DNA of 45,811 nucleotides, from positions 1-45,811 of the forward strand of contig JAADHU010000006.1 of the NCBI GenBank assembly GCA_013151645.1, in the 5' to 3' direction. Position numbers and translations under genes: made by a program. The notes below the pieces were generated by a model, which saw only the letters and a program-made list of their open reading frames with translations, was not told the DNA's origin and did not search any database. This document shows positions 25,375 to 36,050 of this stretch, piece by piece. Each line of letters opens with the position of its first letter. Positions within the stretch are counted from its first letter, which is position 1. This DNA is from Gammaproteobacteria bacterium (GTDB lineage Bacteria; Pseudomonadota; Gammaproteobacteria; Steroidobacterales; Woeseiaceae).

Positions 25375-25986
25375 ATGACTGAAAAAAATGATGCACAGGA
25401 CGAAGAAATGATTTGTGGACTTACCGTTGCCGAACGCGACGTTCTGCAAATGAAGTTGCACGAACTTCCCGATACCATGCCTCCTCGGGCAGTGTGGACT
25501 CGAATCGAGCAACAGGCACGTGCGGAAGGTCTCCTGACAAAAGCGGGTATTCCGGAACAGACGAGATGGTACGCGGGCTTCGGGCTTGCGGCTGCAGTGG
25601 TTTTGGCGGTGATTATCTTGCCGAAAACGACCCATCAAGGCGATGTGTCGCCGGCGGCAGAGACGGAAGTTTTTGCAACGGTGCCGGAGTATACGGCCGA
25701 CACGGGTTTGAGCGGCTACCCGTCGATTAACGCTTTGATGGTGCAGTCACAGGTACTGGAGCGTGACTTGCGGGCCTTGCCACGAGAGCCACGTATTCGG
25801 CGAGCCAGCACTACGGCCACAATTTTCGATCTGCAGGACCGCATTGCCGAGATCGATCATCAGTTGAGTCAGGCCGGGTCGAGTATGACGCCGGAGCAGC
25901 AGCAAATTTTTTGGGGAGAGCGCGTCAGGCTGATGGATTTACTGTTGCGACTGCGTTACGCCGAAACCCGGAGGATGGCATTTTGA
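25375..25986 (+). CDS. Single-span membrane protein, probable anti-sigma factor
   Basis: I do not recognise the family from motifs. This 203-residue protein has a cytoplasmic N-terminal part of about 64 residues with the helix-rich segment L-P-D-T-M-P-P-R-A-V-W-T-R-I-E-Q-Q-A, one membrane helix at about 66-83 (Y-A-G-F-G-L-A-A-A-V-V-L-A-V-I-I-L), and a periplasmic tail with a coiled-coil-like segment (I-F-D-L-Q-D-R-I-A-E-I-D-H-Q-L). There is no zinc anti-sigma H-x3-C-x2-C motif. Topology and position 31 bases after an ECF sigma gene support an anti-sigma role. This is inference. Confidence 0.7.
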   Translation: MTEKNDAQDEEMICGLTVAERDVLQMKLHELPDTMPPRAVWTRIEQQARAEGLLTKAGIPEQTRWYAGFGLAAAVVLAVIILPKTTHQGDVSPAAETEVFATVPEYTADTGLSGYPSINALMVQSQVLERDLRALPREPRIRRASTTATIFDLQDRIAEIDHQLSQAGSSMTPEQQQIFWGERVRLMDLLLRLRYAETRRMAF

Positions 25987-26059
25987 GACGTCATTCCAAT
26001 AATTTATCCGTGAGCAATGGGACCGCCTTTTTGCTGCACAAGGATTCAGGAGTATGACA

Positions 26060-27088
26060 ATGAAAAACAGCTTGCAAGTCTTGTTGCTGACAGCAGCTGC
26101 CTGTCTGGGCACTCAGGCGCTGGCGCAATCGTCAGCCGAAGAAGAGGCGGCGCGCCAGAAAAATGAGAACGAAAATACGCGATTGGAAACCAGACGCGTC
26201 AATGTCGTCGTCGAAATGCGTGAAGCGGAATCCCGCCTCGAAGAGGCCGCTCGCCGTATCGGTGAACTCAGTTCCCGTCAGCTAAGAACCGTGGGCGCTA
26301 CAGGCTGGAGTTTCGATACGGACGGCAACGACCGGCCTGTGCTGGGCATTACGATTGGCTCAACAAAGGATAAAGAGACGGTGGCCGGGGTCAAAATCCT
26401 TGGCGTAACCCCGGGCGGCGCCGCCGCCGAGGCCGGACTGCGTTCCGGAGACGTCATCACCACGATCAACGAAGCGTCATTGAGCGCTGACAACGCGGAT
26501 GACGCCAATAGCAAGTTGGTCGATATCCTTTCCGGTGTGGAAGAGGGCGCTATGCTGGATATCGAGTATTTGCGCGATGGCAAGGTGCTGACGACCGAAG
26601 CTAGCCCAAGGCGCATGATGTTGCGACGTTTCGAATTTCACGGCCCCGATTCGGACTTCGGTTTTCCACAACCGCCGGGTACGCCGGGTTCGGACTTTCG
26701 ATATTTCGCCTTCATGACGGGTGCCGGTGGCTGGGGCGATATGGAAATGGTTGCGTTGACTGAGGACCTGGGTCGCTACTTCGGTACGGATGAAGGCTTT
26801 CTCGTCGTCAGTGCACCGAAGGACGAGGCGTTCTTGCTTAAGGATGGCGATGTAATTCAGAGTATTGGCGGACGTGAACCCAAATCCGTACCGCATGCCA
26901 TCCGGATTCTGAGCTCTTATCAAGCGGGCGAAAAACTCGAAATAAAGATCATGCGTGATCAGCGCCGCAAGACGTTGAAGATCGAGGTGCCCGACGATCG
27001 AAGCAGCCGGAACGAGGGGTTTTTCTTCCCACAAGGTGAAACGGAGATATTGGTTGCGCCGGATTCGAAGGCCTGGATATCGGAATAA
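26060..27088 (+). CDS. Secreted tandem-PDZ protein without protease domain
   Basis: This 342-residue protein starts with a signal peptide (cleavage near A-L-A-Q, residues 20-23), then a charged coiled-coil of about 50 residues rich in E, R and A, PDZ domain 1 at about 90-185 (V-L-G-I-T-I-G, then G-G-A-A-A-E-A-G-L-R-S-G-D-V-I-T-T-I-N), and a second PDZ-like domain at about 225-315 (L-L-K-D-G-D-V-I-Q-S-I-G-G). No catalytic Ser/His/Asp triad or other enzyme domain is seen. AGGAG (26048-26052) is only one base from ATG 26054 but seven from ATG 26060, so the latter start is chosen. Third in the sigma/anti-sigma cluster, it may sense misfolded envelope proteins or present them to a protease. Confidence 0.8.
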   Translation: MKNSLQVLLLTAAACLGTQALAQSSAEEEAARQKNENENTRLETRRVNVVVEMREAESRLEEAARRIGELSSRQLRTVGATGWSFDTDGNDRPVLGITIGSTKDKETVAGVKILGVTPGGAAAEAGLRSGDVITTINEASLSADNADDANSKLVDILSGVEEGAMLDIEYLRDGKVLTTEASPRRMMLRRFEFHGPDSDFGFPQPPGTPGSDFRYFAFMTGAGGWGDMEMVALTEDLGRYFGTDEGFLVVSAPKDEAFLLKDGDVIQSIGGREPKSVPHAIRILSSYQAGEKLEIKIMRDQRRKTLKIEVPDDRSSRNEGFFFPQGETEILVAPDSKAWISE

Positions 27089-27158
27089 GCCGCCTGCGCG
27101 ACGACAGGTTCGATTTTCATGATAATGGGCGCGCGTGCCTTTGCTAACATGCGCTCCC

Positions 27159-29314
<2,156 letters not shown>

Positions 29315-29335
29315 CGGGCAGTATTGCGGCGCTAC

Positions 29336-29449
29336 GAACTCGCGCGGTGAGGTCGGTCTCTGAGACCCGCCGCGAGTACGTCCGTGTAGGCTCGGGCCCC
29401 GCATCCCTGCGGGGCACGGTCTCAGAGACCGACCTCACCGCACGAGTCC
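29336..29449. repeat. Long palindromic element between tgt and yajC
   Basis: Two 32-base arms (29336-29367 and 29418-29449) are inverted copies matching at 30 of 32 positions, and the inner 24 bases match perfectly. Each arm itself contains a 13-base palindrome, GGTCTC-N-GAGACC. The 50-base centre holds a further hairpin, GCCCCGC (29396-29402) with GCGGGGC (29409-29415). The whole would form a stable three-part cruciform or RNA stem. No T tract follows, so it is not a simple terminator; a REP/BIME- or MITE-like mobile repeat is more likely. The 276-base tgt-yajC gap otherwise holds only the yajC promoter. Confidence 0.85.
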
Positions 29450-29524
29450 TTGATTGTGGTCGCTGAAATTCGAATGTTGTGGTGCTTGAATCGTGCTGGT
29501 TGGGCCCCATGTTGTTCAATCGTG

Positions 29525-29533
29525 TGCCATAAT
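29525..29533 (+). promoter_or_regulatory. Extended -10 promoter of yajC-secDF
   Basis: TGCCATAAT (TG, one base, CATAAT) lies 58 bases before the yajC start and downstream of the palindromic element. No clear -35 is seen. Confidence 0.4.
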
Positions 29534-29590
29534 GGCGCGCTTATTTTTTGGCTCTGGACTGAAACGTCCCTCGCATAAGACTAAAAACAC

Positions 29591-29917
29591 ATGGATTTTC
29601 TAATTAGTTCTGCTCACGCTCAGGGTGCCGCACCGGCCGCTGATCCTTTCGGGTTCCTGCTGCCGATGCTGGTTATCTTCGGTGCGTTCTACTTTCTCCT
29701 GATCCGGCCGCAACAGAAGCGGCAAAAAGCACATACTGCTCTGGTCAGTGAATTGTCGTCCGGTGACGAGATTCTTACCTCGGGCGGGATTCTGGGCAAG
29801 GTGACGGCAGTCAGTGAGCACTACGCCAGCATCCGGATTGCGAAAGATGTCGAGGTCAAGATCCAGAAGTCGTCAGTGTCGCAGGTAGTGCCCAAAGGCA
29901 CCATCGACGCGGCCTGA
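29591..29917 (+). CDS. yajC: Preprotein translocase subunit YajC
   Basis: This 108-residue inner-membrane protein has a single N-terminal membrane helix (about residues 21-38: F-L-L-P-M-L-V-I-F-G-A-F-Y-F-L-L-I), then the family signature R-P-Q-Q-K-R-Q-K and the cytoplasmic domain with G-D-E-I-L-T-S-G-G-I-L-G-K-V. It associates with SecDF at the SecYEG translocon. It lies just upstream of secD, as in most gammaproteobacteria. Confidence 0.95.
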   Translation: MDFLISSAHAQGAAPAADPFGFLLPMLVIFGAFYFLLIRPQQKRQKAHTALVSELSSGDEILTSGGILGKVTAVSEHYASIRIAKDVEVKIQKSSVSQVVPKGTIDAA

Positions 29918-29943
29918 ACATTTTCCGCTAAAGAAACGGCCTG

Positions 29944-31803
29944 ATGAATCGATACCCTTCATGGTTAAACATGCTCGTGCTCAGCGTATTGCTGTTGGGT
30001 ATCCTGCTGGCATTGCCCAACTTCTTCGGCAACGCGCCTGCCGTGCAAATGGTAAGCGCCGACGGTCGCGCGTTCACTGATGAGAAAATCGATGAGATCG
30101 TCGCGGTACTCAAAGCGGGCAATGTCACGCCCGAAGCGGCGTATCTGCAGGACGGTCGGGCGGTAGTACGCTTCCACATCGATCCGGATAAGAGTGAGTC
30201 GAGCGGGTCGGACTCAACTACGGCGAGTGATTCAGATCAGACCAGGGCGGCCGAGATTCTGCGCCGGAAGTTTTCTGACTCCGCCAGTGTTGCCTTGACT
30301 CGTGCGCCCCAACTGCCCGACTGGTTGCGCAGTCTGGGCTTGAGCCCAATGAGTCTTGGCCTCGATCTCCGGGGCGGCGTTTATTTTCTGCTCGAAGTGG
30401 ATATGGACTCGGCCATACACAGTCGGCTCACGCTTTACGAACAAAGTTTTACGGCGCTGCTTCGGGATGCGCGAATCAGGAGTCGGGTCGATCTCGCGGG
30501 CTCGGAGATTATCGTTCGCTTGCGGGGCGCAGAGAATCTGCAGGCGGCGCGAGATGTCATTGCGTCGGCCGATCCGGATTTGCTGGTTTTCGATGGAGTC
30601 GATGGGCAGTCGTTGCGCGTACGAATGACCGAAACGCAGATTCGTGATCGACAGGATTTCGCGATTGAGCAAAACATTACCACGCTGCGTAACCGTGTTA
30701 ATCAGCTTGGCGTGGCCGAGCCTCTCGTGCAACGTCAGGGCGTTGACCGCATTGTCGTGCAATTGCCCGGCGTGCAGGATCCGAACCGACTCGACGATAT
30801 TCTGACGGCAACCGCGACGCTGGAATTCCGCATGGTCGACACCGCCGGAACGTCGCCAGGGTCACGCCGTTACCCGGGTCGCAATGGCGAGGCCGGACAG
30901 AATTTGCGCCGCGAAATTATCGTTTCGGGCGATCAGATTATCGACGCAGAATCAGGTTTTAGTGAAGGCTCACCGGCCGTGTTCATTACGCTGGACTCTG
31001 CCGGCGGCACCAGCATGTTGAAAAATACACGCGAAAATCTTAACAAACCCATGTCGACCGTGTTTATCGAAGTACGCCGGGAAACGAAGGAAGTGAATGG
31101 CGAACTGGTTACCAACACAGTCCGGACGGAGGAAATCATCAATACCGCGACGATTCGCGGCATTTTCAAGGATCGTTTCGTTGTCACCGGGCTCAGGCCC
31201 CTTGAGGCGCGCGACCTGGCCTTGTTATTACGGGCCGGTGCACTCGCAGCGCCGGTATTCAAGGTCGAAGAACGGACTATTGGTCCCACGCTGGGCCAGG
31301 ACAATATCGACCGGGGATTCGAAGCGGTTAGTATCGGTTTCCTGGCGGTGGTGATCTTCATGGCGATCTACTATCGTGGTTTTGGTCTGATCGCCAACGT
31401 GGCGCTTTTCTCCAATTTGCTCTTTATCGTCGCCTTGCTTTCCCTGTTACAGGCCTCCCTGACGTTGCCGGGCATTGCCGGCATTGTGTTGACCGTGGGT
31501 ATGGCCGTGGATGCAAACGTCCTGATATTCGAGCGTATTCGCGAGGAGTTAGCGGCTGGCAATTCAGCGCAAGGCGCCATTCATGAGGGCTATGACAAAG
31601 CGTTATCTTCCATTATGGATGCCAATGTCACGACTTTGATCGCCGCCATCGTCTTGTTCGCGTTCGGCACGGGGCCGATCAAGGGATTCGCGATTACCTT
31701 GTCGTTAGGTATCGTCACGTCGATGTTCACGGCGGTCATCGGTACGCGCACCATCGTCAACCTGGTTTTCGGTGGTCGGAAAATCAAGAGCCTCCCGGTA
31801 TAG
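29944..31803 (+). CDS. secD: Protein translocase subunit SecD
   Basis: This 619-residue RND-type membrane protein uses the proton-motive force to help pull exported proteins across the inner membrane. The N-terminal membrane helix begins M-N-R-Y-P-S-W-L-N-M. The signature G-L-D-L-R-G-G-V-Y-F-L-L-E-V-D is at about 138-152, a large periplasmic region follows, and the last 180 residues hold five more membrane helices with G-M-A-V-D-A-N-V-L-I-F-E-R-I-R-E-E. It is 26 bases after yajC and 16 before secF. Confidence 0.97.
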   Translation: MNRYPSWLNMLVLSVLLLGILLALPNFFGNAPAVQMVSADGRAFTDEKIDEIVAVLKAGNVTPEAAYLQDGRAVVRFHIDPDKSESSGSDSTTASDSDQTRAAEILRRKFSDSASVALTRAPQLPDWLRSLGLSPMSLGLDLRGGVYFLLEVDMDSAIHSRLTLYEQSFTALLRDARIRSRVDLAGSEIIVRLRGAENLQAARDVIASADPDLLVFDGVDGQSLRVRMTETQIRDRQDFAIEQNITTLRNRVNQLGVAEPLVQRQGVDRIVVQLPGVQDPNRLDDILTATATLEFRMVDTAGTSPGSRRYPGRNGEAGQNLRREIIVSGDQIIDAESGFSEGSPAVFITLDSAGGTSMLKNTRENLNKPMSTVFIEVRRETKEVNGELVTNTVRTEEIINTATIRGIFKDRFVVTGLRPLEARDLALLLRAGALAAPVFKVEERTIGPTLGQDNIDRGFEAVSIGFLAVVIFMAIYYRGFGLIANVALFSNLLFIVALLSLLQASLTLPGIAGIVLTVGMAVDANVLIFERIREELAAGNSAQGAIHEGYDKALSSIMDANVTTLIAAIVLFAFGTGPIKGFAITLSLGIVTSMFTAVIGTRTIVNLVFGGRKIKSLPV

Positions 31804-31819
31804 GATTAGGATTCGTACG

Positions 31820-32761
31820 ATGCGCATGATCAAAGAAAAAACCAGCATTGATTTTCTGAGTCGATCGCGCCGTCGTATCGCGCTGTCGATATCCGCGCTG
31901 GCGATCGTTGTTTCACTGGTATCCATTGGTACTCGCGGGCTGGAATTGGGCATCGACTTCACGGGCGGCGTCTTGCTCGAGATTGGCTATCCGCAGGCGG
32001 CCGATCTCAATAAAATTCGCGGCCTGCTGGCCGATGCGGGATTTGACGATGTGCAGGTCCAGGAGTTTGGCGTTGCGACAGACGTCTTGTTGCGACTGCC
32101 GCCGCAGGTGGATGCCAACCCGAATGAGATTCGTGAAAGACTGCGCACGACGCTCGCCGCGGACGAGCCGAACGTGGATTTACGCCGCGTGGAATTCGTC
32201 GGGCCGCAAGTCGGTGAGGAGCTGACGGAGAAGGGCGGCCTGGCGATGATTTTCACGCTGCTGATGATTTTCGCGTACGTGATGTTCCGCTTTCAGTGGA
32301 AATTCGCGGCCGGCGCGGTCGCGGCATTGGCACATGATGTCATCATTACGGTTGGATTCTTTTCAATATTCGGTCTGGATTTCGACCTGACGGTGGTGGC
32401 CGCGGTGCTGGCCGTTATTGGTTATTCCCTGAATGACACCGTCGTTGCCTTCGATCGAATTCGTGAAAATTTTCTGGGTCTCCGGGGTATGTCATCGGAA
32501 GATGCGATGAACCTGTCCATCAATGAAATGCTGGCACGTACCATCATCACCGGTCTTACGACGCTGCTGGTGCTGATCGCCTTGTTGTGGTTCGGCGGAG
32601 AATCGGTAGCGCCCTTTTCAATCGCGTTGATCGTGGGAATTATTGTCGGTACTTACTCGTCGATTTACACCGCAAGCGCGATTGCACTGAACCTGGACGT
32701 TAGCGCACAGGACTTGATGCCGCCTGAAATCGACCCGGAGCTGATCGACGATCTGCCTTGA
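31820..32761 (+). CDS. secF: Protein translocase subunit SecF
   Basis: This 313-residue partner of SecD has six predicted membrane helices. The N-terminal part reads K-T-S-I-D-F-L-S-R-S-R-R-R, then G-I-D-F-T-G-G-V-L-L-E-I (about 46-57), and the C-terminal half has G-Y-S-L-N-D-T-V-V-A-F-D-R-I-R-E-N. The frame opens inside secD at 31772, but ATG 31820 matches the family start, with AGGA 11 bases upstream. Confidence 0.97.
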   Translation: MRMIKEKTSIDFLSRSRRRIALSISALAIVVSLVSIGTRGLELGIDFTGGVLLEIGYPQAADLNKIRGLLADAGFDDVQVQEFGVATDVLLRLPPQVDANPNEIRERLRTTLAADEPNVDLRRVEFVGPQVGEELTEKGGLAMIFTLLMIFAYVMFRFQWKFAAGAVAALAHDVIITVGFFSIFGLDFDLTVVAAVLAVIGYSLNDTVVAFDRIRENFLGLRGMSSEDAMNLSINEMLARTIITGLTTLLVLIALLWFGGESVAPFSIALIVGIIVGTYSSIYTASAIALNLDVSAQDLMPPEIDPELIDDLP

Positions 32762-32781
32762 ATTCGTGTCGTGCGAGGTCG

Positions 32782-33585
32782 CTATGACTTGCCAAACATT
32801 TCACGAACATGGGGTGCAAAAAGTCGTGTCAGTCCACTGTAAATTTTCGGCGTCCCGGTCAGGACATGACCCGTCTCAAGATAATTATCACTGCCGTCAA
32901 GGCCGGTGATGATGCCGCCGGCTTCACGAATAATCAGCGCGCCCGCCGCAATATCCCATTGGCACAGGCCGGTTTCCCAAAACGCGTCGAGGCGACCGGC
33001 GGCGACATAACAGAGGTCGAGCGCGGCCGCTCCCGGGCGTCGGATGCCTGAAGTGCGCGCCATGGCGGCCGTAAACATCTTCATGTAGGGGGCCAATGCT
33101 TCGTTCGAATCACGGTAGGGAAAGCCGGTGCCAACCAGTGCCCGCTCCATGGTTTTTACGCCGCTGACGCGAATCCGATGACCGTCGAGTTCCGCACCCT
33201 GGCCGCGTGACGCGGTAAACAGCTCCTGCCGTAGCGGGTCGTAGACGACAGCGTGCTCGGGCCGGCCTTTATGCAATAGCGCGACGGAGACGCAAAAAAC
33301 CGGGAAGCCGTGCAGGAAGTTGGTGGTACCGTCCAGTGGATCGATGACCCACAGGTAATCGGATTCACCGCTGGCACCGCTTTCCTCGGCGAGAATGGCG
33401 TGCCCAGGATAGTGTTTATGGATCATGTCGATGACGGCACGTTCTGCAATTCGATCGGCTTCGCTAACGAAATCGTTGCGTCCTTTCTGTTCCACTTTCA
33501 GCTTGTCGAGCTTCTTCAGGCTGCGGATAAGCGTATTTCCGCCATCGCGGGCCGCCATTACGGCCACATTGAGTAGTGCGTGCAT
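32782..33585 (-). CDS. suhB: Inositol-1-monophosphatase family protein SuhB
   Basis: This 267-residue magnesium-dependent phosphatase has the metal-binding motifs A-E-E-S-G (66-70), W-V-I-D-P-L-D-G-T-T-N-F (79-90) and W-D-I-A-A-G-A-L-I-I-R-E-A-G-G near the C-terminus. In E. coli SuhB also joins the ribosomal-RNA antitermination complex. It converges with secF and is divergent from trmJ; suhB next to trmJ is a typical gammaproteobacterial arrangement. Confidence 0.95.
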   Translation of the reverse strand: MHALLNVAVMAARDGGNTLIRSLKKLDKLKVEQKGRNDFVSEADRIAERAVIDMIHKHYPGHAILAEESGASGESDYLWVIDPLDGTTNFLHGFPVFCVSVALLHKGRPEHAVVYDPLRQELFTASRGQGAELDGHRIRVSGVKTMERALVGTGFPYRDSNEALAPYMKMFTAAMARTSGIRRPGAAALDLCYVAAGRLDAFWETGLCQWDIAAGALIIREAGGIITGLDGSDNYLETGHVLTGTPKIYSGLTRLFAPHVREMFGKS

Positions 33586-33653
33586 GGTGCGGTTCCATCA
33601 AATTGAAAAAAGAGCATGTGTCGTCCGGCAAGAAAATCAGTCGACAGGCGCGT

Positions 33654-33659
33654 TAGAAT
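33654..33659 (+). promoter_or_regulatory. Candidate -10 box for trmJ
   Basis: TAGAAT lies 59 bases before the trmJ start. No convincing -35 is visible. It would start the trmJ-cysteine desulfurase-scaffold-iscA operon. Confidence 0.3.
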
Positions 33660-33718
33660 AGCAAACCTTTGCGGCGGCAGGCGCGACAATTTACGAACCC
33701 GAGAGGAAATGCGGCCGG

Positions 33719-34450
33719 ATGAACGTTCGAATCATTTTAGTAGGTACCACCCATTCCGGAAACATCGGTGCGGCCGCGCGCGCGATGAAGAATATGGGCC
33801 TGCACGACCTGATGCTGGTTCGTCCGAGGGCATTTCCGCATGAAGACGCGACGGCGCGTGCATCCGGGAGCGAGGATATTCTGCAAGCCGCGCAGGTTGT
33901 CGACAGCTTGCAGGAAGCACTAAAAGACTGCACCTACGTCGCCGGTGCCAGCGCTCGTTCAAGAACGATCGGCTGGCCCAGCATGGCACCCCGGGAATGC
34001 GCGGCGCGCCTGCTTAAGGAAAGCCGACACGGCACGGTCGCGGCCGTATTCGGGCCTGAAAAATCGGGACTGACCAACGACGATCTGGATCTCTGCAACA
34101 CCCTGCTGACGATTCCCACGACGCCGGGATTCAGTTCACTGAACCTGGCGATGGCCGTCCAGGTGCTGAGTTATGAATTGAGAATCACTGATTGTGGCGA
34201 GCTGGAAAACGACTATTCACCGGAATCGCCGCTGGCAACCGGCGAAGAACTCGAACATTTTTACGGCCATCTTGAAAGTGTCCTCACGCGCAGCGGGTTT
34301 CTGGATCCCGGCAAGCCGCGTCACCTGATGCGGCGGGTACGGCGACTGATCATCCGTGCGCAGCCTGACCAGAGTGAAATAAACATACTGCGTGGCATCC
34401 TGAGTTCGCTCGACCCGGAAAAACAGCAGGCCGGAGGCAACAAGTCATGA
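33719..34450 (+). CDS. trmJ: tRNA (cytidine/uridine-2'-O)-methyltransferase TrmJ
   Basis: This 243-residue SPOUT-class enzyme methylates the ribose of position 32 in several tRNAs using SAM. The knot motifs are visible: N-I-G-A-A-A-R-A-M-K-N-M-G (15-27), V-F-G-P-E-K-S-G-L-T-N-D-D-L (109-122) and F-S-S-L-N-L-A-M-A-V-Q (138-148). In E. coli trmJ sits just upstream of iscR; here iscR is missing and the stop overlaps the cysteine desulfurase start (ATGA, 34447-34450), so the two are translationally coupled. Confidence 0.95.
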   Translation: MNVRIILVGTTHSGNIGAAARAMKNMGLHDLMLVRPRAFPHEDATARASGSEDILQAAQVVDSLQEALKDCTYVAGASARSRTIGWPSMAPRECAARLLKESRHGTVAAVFGPEKSGLTNDDLDLCNTLLTIPTTPGFSSLNLAMAVQVLSYELRITDCGELENDYSPESPLATGEELEHFYGHLESVLTRSGFLDPGKPRHLMRRVRRLIIRAQPDQSEINILRGILSSLDPEKQQAGGNKS

Positions 34451-35628
34451 AATCAACGCATGCGAATGCGCCGATTTATCTGGATGACGCGGCGACTACC
34501 CGCATCGATCCGCAGGTCGCTGCCGCGCTGTCGGCCTGTTTCGCGGCACGTGCGGACTATGGCAACGCGGCTTCGAGCCACATTGCCGGTCGACGTGCAC
34601 AAGCGGCGATTGACACGGCGCGGCAGCAGCTCGGTCTGCTGCTCAATGCACGACCGCAGGATTTGATCTGGACGTCGGGCGCAACCGAATCGGACAATCT
34701 GGCGATTATCGGCGCGGCGCGGTTTCGCGCCCATCGCGGTCGTCACCTGGTGACGATGACGACAGAGCACAAAGCCGTGCTTGAGTCATTCGACGCGCTC
34801 GAGAAAGAAGGCTTCGAAGTGAGCCGATTGTCACCAGGCGCCGACGGCGTTCTCGCATTGTCGGCTCTCGAAGCGGCAATTCGTGAGGAGACCCAGCTTG
34901 TTTCCATTATGCACGTCAACAATGAGACGGGTGTCGTCCAGGATATCGCCGCGATCGGCGCACTGTGTCGCTCCCGCGATGTGCTGTTTCATACCGATGC
35001 CGCGCAATCGGCCGGCAAATTGCCTGTCGATCTCGCCGCACTGCCGGTGGATCTGCTGTCATTGACCGCACATAAGTTTCGTGGCCCACAGGGGGTCGGT
35101 GCTCTGTACATTGCCGATCGGCCCGGCTGCTCGGTGGCACCGTTGCTGCACGGCGGCGGCCAGGAACGGCGCTTGCGGCCTGGCACCTCAGCCCTGCACC
35201 AGATTGTCGGCATGGGTGTCGCCGCAAAACTGGCGCACGATCGACTGGCTGCGAACCTCCGGCATGTGACTGCTTTGCACGAGCGACTGTGGAACGCGGT
35301 GAAGCGCATCCCAGGGGTTACGCGCAATGGCTCGGCTGACGCGCACTATGCCGGCATTCTGAACATCAGCGCCGCCGGCGTCGAGGGCGAAAGCCTGATG
35401 CTGGCGCTGGAACCGCTGTGCGTGGCGAGTGGCTCTGCCTGCAACACGCAAAGTCGCGAGCCGTCGTTCGTTTTAAAGGCGCTGGGGTGTACGGACCTTG
35501 AAGCGCAAAGTGCAATTCGCTTTAGTTTCGGACCGGAGACCTCGCTTGGCGATATTGACTTCGCCGGCGAACACTACCGCTCGGCCGTGACGAAATTGCG
35601 GGCAATCGCACCGGCCGCAGCGGCATGA
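34447..35628 (+). CDS. Cysteine desulfurase, IscS/NifS group
   Basis: This 393-residue PLP enzyme removes sulfur from cysteine for iron-sulfur clusters or thiolation. The PLP lysine is Lys210 (A-H-K-F-R-G-P-Q-G), His108 stacks on PLP (T-E-H-K-A-V), and the persulfide Cys332 lies in the long loop S-G-S-A-C-N-T-Q-S-R-E-P-S. Numbers run four ahead of E. coli IscS (104, 206, 328), which shows good colinearity. The C-terminus ends R-A-I-A-P-A-A-A-A, lacking the E. coli IscS tail near the IscU-binding surface. It is followed, with a 4-base overlap, by a degenerate IscU-like gene. I leave the symbol blank because the partner set differs from true isc. Confidence 0.9.
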   Translation: MKSTHANAPIYLDDAATTRIDPQVAAALSACFAARADYGNAASSHIAGRRAQAAIDTARQQLGLLLNARPQDLIWTSGATESDNLAIIGAARFRAHRGRHLVTMTTEHKAVLESFDALEKEGFEVSRLSPGADGVLALSALEAAIREETQLVSIMHVNNETGVVQDIAAIGALCRSRDVLFHTDAAQSAGKLPVDLAALPVDLLSLTAHKFRGPQGVGALYIADRPGCSVAPLLHGGGQERRLRPGTSALHQIVGMGVAAKLAHDRLAANLRHVTALHERLWNAVKRIPGVTRNGSADAHYAGILNISAAGVEGESLMLALEPLCVASGSACNTQSREPSFVLKALGCTDLEAQSAIRFSFGPETSLGDIDFAGEHYRSAVTKLRAIAPAAAA

Positions 35629-36041
35629 CGGGGGTCGCCCGGTCCGCACTTCCCGAACCGTACAATCAGCGCGTGCGCGCCCTGTTCGAGGAACCCCAGC
35701 ACGCCGGCGAGGTCGTGAACGGCCCTGGCCGGCGGTTTGAAGGTCGTGCCTCCGAATCCGCTGCGGGCGCCCAGATCGTGCTGGCCGCCGTCGTAAGCGA
35801 TGGGATATTGGCCGTATTGCGTTTTCGGGTATTCGGCTGCCCGCACCTGATCGCGGCGGCGGAGCTGACGTGCGAACGATTCGAGGGTGAACCGGTCAAA
35901 AAACTGCAGGATTTCAGTGTTTCCGATCTTATGGAAACATTGGGGGTGCCGGTTGAGAAAACGGGCCGTATACTACGGCTTGAGGATGCAGTCCGGGCAT
36001 TGCTGTTACAGATAGACCGTACGGCGACCAACAAGGATTAA
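35625..36041 (+). CDS. IscU-like protein lacking two of three cluster cysteines
   Basis: This 138-residue protein aligns with the IscU/NifU-N fold: Y-N-Q-R-V-R-A-L-F-E-E-P-Q-H-A-G (13-28), a central F-R-V-F-G-C-P-H-L-I-A-A-A (67-79) and a terminal helix L-E-D-A-V-R-A-L-L. Of the three ligand cysteines of IscU (37, 63, 106 in E. coli) only the second is present (Cys72). The first site reads A-A-G-A where A-C-G-D is expected, also losing the conserved Asp, and the third reads K-T-G-R-I-L instead of L-H-C-S. The L-P-P-V-K chaperone-recognition motif is G-V-P-V-E-K. Another cysteine, Cys83, is not at a ligand position. The frame is intact. It cannot build clusters as IscU does; it may be a regulator or structural partner of the desulfurase. 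Confidence 0.75.
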   Translation: MTGVARSALPEPYNQRVRALFEEPQHAGEVVNGPGRRFEGRASESAAGAQIVLAAVVSDGILAVLRFRVFGCPHLIAAAELTCERFEGEPVKKLQDFSVSDLMETLGVPVEKTGRILRLEDAVRALLLQIDRTATNKD

Positions 36042-36050
36042 GATTCGATC

